NCBI RefSeq assembly: GCF_013407145.1
Contig: NZ_CP026993.1
Location: forward strand, 310,001 to 374,000
DNA: 64,000 nucleotides
Direction: 5' to 3'
DNA from: Nitrosopumilus cobalaminigenes
Lineage (GTDB): Archaea > Thermoproteota > Nitrososphaeria > Nitrososphaerales > Nitrosopumilaceae
The notes beneath the pieces were generated by a model. That model made no database searches. It was not told the origin of the DNA and saw only the letters and a list, made by a program, of their open reading frames with translations. Position 1 is the stretch's first letter, and each line of letters starts with the position of its first letter. The translations under genes and the position numbers were made by a program. Shown here in pieces: positions 28,761-35,305 of this stretch.

Positions 28761-28848
28761 TAGCCCGAGGCAGATTCGAACTGCCGTCCCCGCCTATCCA
28801 CTCTTGAGATCCAGAGGGCAGAATCCTTGACCACTAGACTATCGGGCT
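28761..28848 (-). tRNA. tRNA-Gln (CTG) with a 15-nt intron
   Basis: Acceptor stem AGCCCGA/TCGGGCT with A73, D arm GTCT/GGAT, anticodon stem CTGCC/GGCGG, T arm GGCAG-TTCGAAT-CTGCC. The anticodon region holds 22 bases instead of 7, so a 15-nt intron is inferred at 28796-28810, at the standard position after base 37. The mature loop reads CTCTGGA with anticodon CTG. The A1-U72 pair agrees with archaeal tRNA-Gln. Mature length is 73. A TATA-like AATATATTC lies about 32 bases upstream. CCA is not encoded. Confidence 0.88.
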
Positions 28849-28893
28849 ACTGAAAGAAATTTTGATGGTTTAGAATATATTCATTTGTTGTAA

Positions 28894-29223
28894 TTATTTT
28901 AGTCTGACTTCGTGAATTGCAGTTGCATAATCACATGTTGCTTTTAGTCTCATGTATGGAATCAACTTGTAATGGATAGAGTAAATGTTTCCTTCTTTTC
29001 TGATAATTCCTTTTTGCATTAGTGATACTAGTCCTCTTGAAGGTACATGAATTGTAATGTTTTTTTCTTTACAGATTACATCTCGTTTGTCTTGAAATTG
29101 TTTTAGTGAAAATGCAACATCATTAACTTCTAAAATTAATGGCCAAACAATTTCGGCCCACACGAATCTTCTATTCTCAGTTGCTGAGGCATACTTTCCT
29201 TTTTCACTCAACATTAATAACAT
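28894..29223 (-). CDS. Small protein of unknown function
   Basis: Not recognised. About 109 residues, no signal peptide or membrane helix. The C-terminal half (VPSRGLVSLMQKGIIRKEGNIYSIH) resembles the wing region of a winged-helix protein, but this is weak. ATG 29223 is preferred to TTG 29229 two codons earlier. It is divergent from the gene at 29247 with a very short gap. Confidence 0.55.
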   Translation of the reverse strand: MLLMLSEKGKYASATENRRFVWAEIVWPLILEVNDVAFSLKQFQDKRDVICKEKNITIHVPSRGLVSLMQKGIIRKEGNIYSIHYKLIPYMRLKATCDYATAIHEVRLK

Positions 29224-29246
29224 CTGCAAATGATGTTATAACTTGA

Positions 29247-29951
29247 TTGTCTCAAAAAGAAATTGAAGAGTCCCTTGACTTACTAGAAAAAGACTGGGAT
29301 GTTGATCCAATTCTTCGAAAATTTATGTTGGGAAAAATTACCGACGTATCTGACTATCCAATCAAAGTAAAGGATGTAGTCTTTCATGTTCCCTATTTGA
29401 ATTCTGAAAAAAAATACATTTTATGGAAATGCTATTGGCCTGATTGTCACAATTGTTGTGACAGACAAGGTAGGTTACCGTTAACTTCTGATGATTTGAT
29501 AACAATCGGCAAGGGCTTGAAATACAATAGACCTTCTGATTTTGTAAAAAATGAAACCCTAACTGTAACGTATCAGGAGCCTGGTCCCTCTGGCCAAATG
29601 ACTACAATGACTACAATTAATCTGAAAAGAAAAACAGACGAGACAGAAGCTGACGATGGAACTCACATCTCTTGCAGGTTCCTAGATGGTGAAGGTGGGT
29701 GCTCTATGCATCCAGACAGACCTGGAGTGTGCTATCTGTATCCATTTTCTAGCTGGCTTGAAAATGAAAAGGGCAAGGCTAGAGTGCATGCAACGTATCA
29801 GTTTACAGGTGATTGCCCTGGATTTTACCTGGCTGATTCACTTGATCCAATGAAAGACGAGTTTAAGGATTATTCTAAAACAATCTACGATTACAACATG
29901 GCATCAAATAGAACAAATCGTGAAGGGTTTGGTTCTGTAAGTTTTAGCTAA
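29247..29951 (+). CDS. YkgJ-family cysteine-cluster protein
   Basis: Predicted metal or Fe-S binding protein of 234 residues. The cysteine pattern is CYWPDCHNCCDRQG near residue 65, then CRFLDGEGGCSMHPDRPGVCYLYP near residue 145 and a Cys in TGDCPGFYL. This matches the YkgJ/UPF0153 family, whose members are thought to bind zinc or iron; the biochemical role is not established. TTG start at 29247. Its stop overlaps the convergent reductase gene by four bases. Confidence 0.82.
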   Translation: MSQKEIEESLDLLEKDWDVDPILRKFMLGKITDVSDYPIKVKDVVFHVPYLNSEKKYILWKCYWPDCHNCCDRQGRLPLTSDDLITIGKGLKYNRPSDFVKNETLTVTYQEPGPSGQMTTMTTINLKRKTDETEADDGTHISCRFLDGEGGCSMHPDRPGVCYLYPFSSWLENEKGKARVHATYQFTGDCPGFYLADSLDPMKDEFKDYSKTIYDYNMASNRTNREGFGSVSFS

Positions 29952-30961
29952 GCCTTTGCAACTTTGAGCAAATCTGAAATTTTAATGTCCATTCCAAATC
30001 TGTCTTGATTCTTTTTCATATAGAAAAAGATTGACAAAAAGTCTGGCAATGCCTTGATAAAACTAAAGTCCTTGTGAATTTTTGCTCGAACAAAATTAAA
30101 CACCTTGGCATAAACCTTGTAGTGTTTTTCAATTGCTTTCTCATATGCTGCAAAGTCATTCATGTTCTCTACAAAAATATCGACACACTGCATTGATGGA
30201 ATGATTCCCTCCCCTAGTAATGCATAGACAGTACCAATTGATTCTCCAACTCCTACCACCTTACCTGAATAGTATGGCTTGCATCTGTCAGGTGTTGCAA
30301 GTCTGATTGGCCTTCCTTTGGTTTTGAGAACCTTACCTCCGTGTTTCTTTAGAAAATCATCAGTTGCCTTGATGTGTTGTTTATTGTAATCACCTGCTCC
30401 AATGTGGGCCCATTTCTCACCTAGTGGGAAATACCAGAAATAACCTGACATTCCTGGAAATGGTTCAATGTAAAAGTCATCATATGGAACTCCGTCTTCG
30501 TACTCTACCTTGTACTCGTATGTTGGCAAGAAAAAGTCATCTTTCATTTTTGGCAAGTATGCTCTTCCAAATCCTGTGCAATCAACTATCATGTCGTACT
30601 CTTTTTCCAAATCTTCAAGCTTTGGAGCTTCGCCGTAGATAATTTTTGAATCTTTGATGAAATCTTTGATTAATGCCAGTTTGTCATATGTGCACATTCC
30701 ATGCAATCCAATGTCAAACTTTACATCATTGTTCATTTTGACATGCATGTTTTTTCCGTCATGGATTAGAAAATCATTAAAATCTCTGTCTACCTTTTTG
30801 CAAAATTCTGTCAGTACTGGCTTGATTGTACCCCATGCGCAAATAGAGTCATGGTTTTCTTCTCTGTTTCTCTCATATCCGATGACTTCATGGTTAGAGT
30901 TCTTTAGTCTGGCCATAAGGTATGATCCTGCTACTCCCATTCCCATTACTGCTATCTTCAA
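29948..30961 (-). CDS. Geranylgeranyl reductase family FAD protein
   Basis: FAD-dependent reductase of 337 residues, likely saturating isoprenoid chains of membrane lipids. The N-terminal GMGVAGSYLM is the dinucleotide motif; DCTGFGRAYLP and the substrate motif YFWYFPLGEKWAHIGAG match the PxxYxWxFP pattern of geranylgeranyl reductases; GVGESIGTVYALLGEGI is the second FAD motif. Shorter than the ~390-450 residues of many family members. The promoter is shared with, or close to, the RNA gene region 31000-31230. Confidence 0.85.
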   Translation of the reverse strand: MKIAVMGMGVAGSYLMARLKNSNHEVIGYERNREENHDSICAWGTIKPVLTEFCKKVDRDFNDFLIHDGKNMHVKMNNDVKFDIGLHGMCTYDKLALIKDFIKDSKIIYGEAPKLEDLEKEYDMIVDCTGFGRAYLPKMKDDFFLPTYEYKVEYEDGVPYDDFYIEPFPGMSGYFWYFPLGEKWAHIGAGDYNKQHIKATDDFLKKHGGKVLKTKGRPIRLATPDRCKPYYSGKVVGVGESIGTVYALLGEGIIPSMQCVDIFVENMNDFAAYEKAIEKHYKVYAKVFNFVRAKIHKDFSFIKALPDFLSIFFYMKKNQDRFGMDIKISDLLKVAKA

Positions 30962-31048
30962 GATGTCTTCTTTGAATTTGAGGTGTAATAAATAGACTAT
31001 CTGAATTTGTTTGGGTCTTTTCTCAATAGTAGGAAAAGATAGTGCCGG

Positions 31049-31055
31049 TTAAATA
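31049..31055 (+). promoter_or_regulatory. TATA box of the candidate structured RNA
   Basis: TTAAATA preceded by GCCGG, centred at 31052. A start site 27 bases downstream is 31079, exactly the first base of the closing helix of the RNA candidate. Confidence 0.6.
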
Positions 31056-31078
31056 AGAAATTCACATTAGTAATATCA

Positions 31079-31226
31079 GAAAAGGTGAGTCTCTCGTCTG
31101 AGTACAATCGTTTCAGACCTTAAGACAAATCGCTGTCATCAGATAACTCTCTAGTTACTGATCTTAAGTGGTAAAGCTGTCATCAGTATCCCTTTGGGTA
31201 CTGATCTTAAGCTGTAACACCTTTTC
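31079..31226 (+). ncRNA. Candidate new structured RNA: three hairpins with CTTAAG linkers
   Basis: No protein frame explains this stretch. The ends pair perfectly over nine bases (31079-31087 GAAAAGGTG with 31218-31226 CACCTTTTC). Inside are three hairpins with a 43-44 base period: 31096-31118 (GTCTGAG/TTCAGAC), 31138-31162 (ATCAG-A-TAAC/GTTACTGAT) and 31182-31205 (ATCAGTA-T-CCC/GGGTACTGAT). Each is followed at once by CTTAAG (31119, 31163, 31206); the second and third are preceded by GCTGTC. The stems differ in sequence but keep pairing. The nitroreductase TATA lies downstream of the element, so it is not an mRNA leader. The T-rich 3' end could act in termination. No match to a known RNA is recalled. 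Confidence 0.6.
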
Positions 31227-31263
31227 ATTTCAATTAAATTTGGGGATTTTGTTGCGTTATTTC

Positions 31264-31866
31264 ATGGATACTTTTGAGGCAATTAGAACTAGACGTGCAA
31301 TCAAGAAATTTGATAGCTCTTACAAAATGTCACCTGAAGATGTCAAGCTATTACAAGAACTAACAATACTATCTCCAACTAGCTACAACCAACAAAACTG
31401 GAGATTCGTCTATGTAACTGACCAAGCAGTTAAAGAGAAAATCTCAAAAGCTGCCCGTGATCAGGCCCAGCCAAAAGACGGTTCATTGGTAATTGTTCTT
31501 TGTGGAAATCTTGATGCATGGAAAGAAGATCCATTACGTTACTGGAGAAATAATACTCCAGAAAAACAAGAACTTGTGAAGAATTCTCTAGCTAGAAAAT
31601 ATGAGAATCATCCAGAGAATCGCCGCGATGAGGCAATGCGCTCTTGTGGATTTGCAGCTCAAACAATAATGTTAGCAGCAAGACAGATGGGATTGGATTC
31701 ATGTCCGATGGTTGGCTTTGAGTATGATGAATTAGCTGAGTTGATTAACTTGCCTGAAAACCACATGATCGTAATGATGGTAGTAGTTGGCAAACGGGCT
31801 GAAGATGCAGCAGAGCGTGGCGGTCAGTTAGCTTTGGATGAAGTGTTCTTTGAGAATCATTTTTAG
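31264..31866 (+). CDS. Nitroreductase family FMN protein
   Basis: Flavoprotein of 200 residues that reduces nitro compounds, quinones or similar acceptors with NAD(P)H. Signatures: FEAIRTRRAIKKFD near the N-terminus (FMN phosphate contact), SPTSYNQQNWRFVYV, SCGFAAQTIMLAARQMGLDS and GFEYDELAELINLP. Frames from upstream codons (from 31168) run through the RNA element and were rejected: ATG 31264 lies about 28 nt after a TATA-like CAATTAAATTTGG, so it is a leaderless start. Substrate unknown. Confidence 0.87.
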   Translation: MDTFEAIRTRRAIKKFDSSYKMSPEDVKLLQELTILSPTSYNQQNWRFVYVTDQAVKEKISKAARDQAQPKDGSLVIVLCGNLDAWKEDPLRYWRNNTPEKQELVKNSLARKYENHPENRRDEAMRSCGFAAQTIMLAARQMGLDSCPMVGFEYDELAELINLPENHMIVMMVVVGKRAEDAAERGGQLALDEVFFENHF

Positions 31867-31926
31867 AAAACCTGTAATAATAAAAAATTAAGAATCGTTT
31901 ATTATCGATTATTTCGTAGACTTTTC

Positions 31927-32142
31927 ATGGGTGTGGATGAGGCGATCAAGAAGCTAGAGGTATCTAACCAAGGATTGAAGGTAATTTTAGAGAATCTTGA
32001 TGAGCAATTAGCTGATATCCGCTCTGATCCGCGTCTTGAAGGACTGGTAGATGACTTGGAGAATCTGTTCTATGCGTATTTAAAAACCTGGATTAAATCA
32101 AACACTGAAGTTTTAGATATTTTAAACAAAGAGAAGAAATAG
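31927..32142 (+). CDS. Small coiled-coil protein, unknown
   Basis: 71 residues, not recognised. Strongly helical and charged (EAIKKLEVSNQGLKVILENL), with no Cys and no membrane segment. A TATA-like GTTTATTATCG precedes it at leaderless distance. It may form an operon with the next small gene, whose reading frame is open across the end of this one. Confidence 0.6.
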   Translation: MGVDEAIKKLEVSNQGLKVILENLDEQLADIRSDPRLEGLVDDLENLFYAYLKTWIKSNTEVLDILNKEKK

Positions 32143-32198
32143 AATTTTCAAACTGTGCCAAACTATGTCCAGAAATATCTCAAGAAGAAATTGAATCG

Positions 32199-32429
32199 AT
32201 GAATATTCCTGAAACTAGAAAGACATGGGATGAGCTTGAAACTAACGTTCAGAATTTCTTGGAAATTAATTCAGTGAAACCAATTTCTAATACTCAAAGA
32301 CCAGAAATGAAATTTTTGATGATGAGGCTAGAACCTAACACTACTGATATTGTTATTCAGATGAGAAAACAAACTATAGAAACATTATTTGAGGAAATTT
32401 TAAAGCGAATTCCAATTATTGCTAAATAG
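32199..32429 (+). CDS. Small unknown protein, possibly longer at the N-terminus
   Basis: 76 residues from the ATG at 32199; not recognised. The frame stays open upstream to 32109 and the upstream residues look protein-like (NCAKLCPEISQEEIES with two Cys), yet no ATG, GTG or TTG occurs there. Either the ATG is the start, or a rare start codon is used. The body is helical with a hydrophobic C-terminus (EEILKRIPIIAK). Confidence 0.5.
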   Translation: MNIPETRKTWDELETNVQNFLEINSVKPISNTQRPEMKFLMMRLEPNTTDIVIQMRKQTIETLFEEILKRIPIIAK

Positions 32430-32436
32430 TTTAAAA

Positions 32437-35301
32437 TTATTCAATCAAAATTGCAGGTTTGAATGGTCTAGCATGTCTTGCTTTTCCTTTTGGATCATAA
32501 ATGTCTGAATCATTTTCTGAATATACTGATATCTCTACGCCAAATTCTCTTTTACCGATACTAGATAATTCTGATAACAAAAATTCTTTTTCACCAAACG
32601 AATTCGATTCAATCTTCATTGATTTTATTTCCTCTGATTCTGAATGCAAATCCTTGATTGTCTTTTGTACAAAGTCCGGCATTTTTTTTGCATCTGCAGT
32701 ATCAGGATCTGCCAATAATTCTTTCATTACAACTCCCATGTTGTTTTGTCCACCTACCATTATGCTGAGCACCTTACGATATACTTTAGATTTTAATTCA
32801 TCTGAATTTACATAGATTACAATTTTCTTTGGAGTAATTTTTGTAACTTTGAGAATGTTTGCAATATCATCCATGGTAGATTTTAGTAAATTCTCTGATT
32901 GAATTGCAGTGGAATCTACATCATCTTTAGAAAATGTAGGCCAAGCTGATTTTGAAACAAGTTCTGAATTACCAATCTTTTCCCACATTTCTTCTGCAAT
33001 ATGTGGTGCAAATGGAGATAACATTGCAACTCGTGCAGAATTTATCTTGTACATTATTCCTGCAACATCTTTTCTTTCTTTAGCTTGCACTCGTTTGTTG
33101 TACCAGCTCAAATCAGATTCAAATGAAAACAAAATCTCATGCAGTCCTTCCCTCAATCTCATTTTTTCTAAAGATTCTGTAACTGTACCTATCATGCTCT
33201 GTAATTTTGATAAAATCCATCTGTCTTCAGCTTTTAACTCTGAAACAGGCTCATTTTTGAGCCTAGAACACTCTTCAAGTAGGGATGCAAGCTTGCTTTG
33301 AATTCCTGAAACTGACTCCATGTTAAAATCAGCATCTTGGAGTAGTTCAGCTGATGAAATAATAGCTAATCTAATTGGATCTGCACCGTGGTCTCTAATT
33401 GCAGTACGTAATGGGATGATGTTTCCCATACTCTTTGACATTTTAGCACCATCCATCATTACACTTCCATTAACTACAATTTCTTGTGGCCAGAATTTTT
33501 TATCAAAGATTGCAACGTGATTTAAGACAAAGAATGACAAGTGGTTTTGAACTAAATCTCGTCCTGAATGTCTTGAATCAACTGGATAGAAATAATTGAA
33601 TTCTTTTTTTATTGTTTCAATTATATCTTCAGATAACTTTGATGTACTTGCAGCTAGTTCAACATCTCCTTTATCTAACAAAACATAATCAAAGAATTCT
33701 CGAGTTAGATTTTCAGGAGTTACTGTTCCATCATTTACAAATCGTGAAATGGTATAGTATGCCATGTAAATGACACTATCAGATAATGATTCTACAATCC
33801 AATCTTTATCCCATGGTAACTTTGTTCCCAACCCTTGTTGTCTTGCACAAGCTCGCTCATGCAACCACTCTATCACTTCTTTAAACTCTGTTCTGATATT
33901 ACTAGGTAGAATGTTCATCTCATCAAAACAATTACGAGCTAGCTCTTTCCATTCTTCATCTCCGTAATTCAAGAACCATTGATTGTTTAACACTTTGACA
34001 ACACATTCAGCTCCGCATCTACAATGTACTGGAGAATTCTCTAACACTGGGAATTTCTCTAGAACATTATTTTCCTGTAACCATGCTCTGATTTTATCTC
34101 GTCCAAACTGAACCTTTTCGTTATTGAATTGACCGCATTTCTCATTTAGCTTGCCATCTGTGAATTCTTTGAGGTATAATTCCTTTGTAGCTTCTTCTAG
34201 CTTGGAATCAGTTTGGTCTGAAACTCCTAGTTTTTCACAAATCTGTTTTGCAGGATATACATCGTATCCTTCTGTAACTATGATTGGAATAGGCTCGATT
34301 TTTGAGGCTAATTCATGATTTTTAGCCTTCAAATCCATTAATGCCTGGTAATCTTTTGGTGCGTGAGCAGGCACTGACATTACTAATCCTGTACCCATAT
34401 CAGACTCTACAAAGTCAGCTGGTAACACTGGAATTTCCCGTCCGTCATGGTTTACCGCATTTTGTCCAATAATTTTACTGCCAGGAATTTCTCCAATTAC
34501 TTTAACTTGTTTTTCAAAGAATTCAATTTTGTGTGCACATTCTTCTGAAATTATCCACGTTTCATCATCAACTGTAACTTTTTTGTAAATTGTATTTGGA
34601 TTGACCCACAAATTTGTAATTCCAAAAATTGTTTCAGGTCGTAATGTTGTAACTGGGAAAATAAATTCACCTAGCTTGAATTTAATCAAAAAGTTCTTCT
34701 CATCAATTTTAGGTTCAACGTCACCCATTGTATCATGTTGGGATACGGGATTCTGATCTTTAGGACACCATCCAACTGGATGACTACCTTGAATGATTCT
34801 GCCGTTTTCTTTTAGTGTTGTAATTTGCCATTCGATAAATTTCTGATAACCTGGAACTATAGTGGTGAATTCTCGTCTCCAATCAATTGAATAACCCATC
34901 TCAATCATTCCTGATTTTATTTCTTCATGGAAATAATCTGCAATCTTTATTGGTTCAACAAATGTCTTGATTGCCTCTTCAGGAACATGATACACATTTC
35001 GTAATCCATCAAGAATTTCTTTTTCTCCTTTCTCAATTCTTTTGGCCATTCCTAACACAGGAGTTCCAGTATAATGGAATCCCATTGGAAACAATACATT
35101 GTATCCTTTCATTCGATAAAATCTTGCATGAACATCAGCTAGTGTGTATGTTCTTCCATGTCCAATGTGTTGTGGAGAGTTTGGATACGGATATGCAACT
35201 GTAATGAATTTTTTTGGTTTATCATTTGGATTTGTCTCAAAGTCTTTAGATTCTGCCCACTTGTTTCTCCATTTAGTTTCTATTTCATTCCAGTTTATCA
35301 T
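32437..35301 (-). CDS. leuS: Leucyl-tRNA synthetase (archaeal type)
   Basis: Class I synthetase of 954 residues that charges tRNA-Leu. HIGH motif: PQHIGHGRT near residue 40; KMSKS motif: DGAKMSKSMGN near residue 620; the CP1 editing domain lies between (TTLRPETIFGITNLWVNP). The archaeal/eukaryotic-type C-terminal extension is present. It starts five bases after the end of alaS on the same strand, so the two synthetases are an operon. Confidence 0.96.
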   Translation of the reverse strand: MINWNEIETKWRNKWAESKDFETNPNDKPKKFITVAYPYPNSPQHIGHGRTYTLADVHARFYRMKGYNVLFPMGFHYTGTPVLGMAKRIEKGEKEILDGLRNVYHVPEEAIKTFVEPIKIADYFHEEIKSGMIEMGYSIDWRREFTTIVPGYQKFIEWQITTLKENGRIIQGSHPVGWCPKDQNPVSQHDTMGDVEPKIDEKNFLIKFKLGEFIFPVTTLRPETIFGITNLWVNPNTIYKKVTVDDETWIISEECAHKIEFFEKQVKVIGEIPGSKIIGQNAVNHDGREIPVLPADFVESDMGTGLVMSVPAHAPKDYQALMDLKAKNHELASKIEPIPIIVTEGYDVYPAKQICEKLGVSDQTDSKLEEATKELYLKEFTDGKLNEKCGQFNNEKVQFGRDKIRAWLQENNVLEKFPVLENSPVHCRCGAECVVKVLNNQWFLNYGDEEWKELARNCFDEMNILPSNIRTEFKEVIEWLHERACARQQGLGTKLPWDKDWIVESLSDSVIYMAYYTISRFVNDGTVTPENLTREFFDYVLLDKGDVELAASTSKLSEDIIETIKKEFNYFYPVDSRHSGRDLVQNHLSFFVLNHVAIFDKKFWPQEIVVNGSVMMDGAKMSKSMGNIIPLRTAIRDHGADPIRLAIISSAELLQDADFNMESVSGIQSKLASLLEECSRLKNEPVSELKAEDRWILSKLQSMIGTVTESLEKMRLREGLHEILFSFESDLSWYNKRVQAKERKDVAGIMYKINSARVAMLSPFAPHIAEEMWEKIGNSELVSKSAWPTFSKDDVDSTAIQSENLLKSTMDDIANILKVTKITPKKIVIYVNSDELKSKVYRKVLSIMVGGQNNMGVVMKELLADPDTADAKKMPDFVQKTIKDLHSESEEIKSMKIESNSFGEKEFLLSELSSIGKREFGVEISVYSENDSDIYDPKGKARHARPFKPAILIE

Positions 35302-35305
35302 AGTA

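Noticed and set aside
28761-28848. tRNA-Glu (CTC) instead of tRNA-Gln
   Set aside because: Reading CTC as anticodon would need an intron break that does not restore a seven-base loop on the CTGCC/GGCGG stem; the A1-U72 pair with A73 also fits archaeal tRNA-Gln.
31079-31226. Box C/D guide RNA on the minus strand (CTGATGA occurs twice)
   Set aside because: The first base does not fit the C box consensus, no properly spaced D boxes are seen, and the plus-strand closing helix plus TATA explain the element better.
31079-31263. Riboswitch in the leader of the nitroreductase gene
   Set aside because: The nitroreductase has a TATA-like site (about 31231-31243) downstream of the structured element and at leaderless distance from ATG 31264, so the element is probably not in its mRNA. 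A longer transcript from 31079 cannot be excluded.
31168-31263. Longer N-terminus of the nitroreductase from an upstream start
   Set aside because: It would run through hairpin 3 and the promoter, and the added residues do not resemble the family; MDTFEAIRTRR is the normal start.
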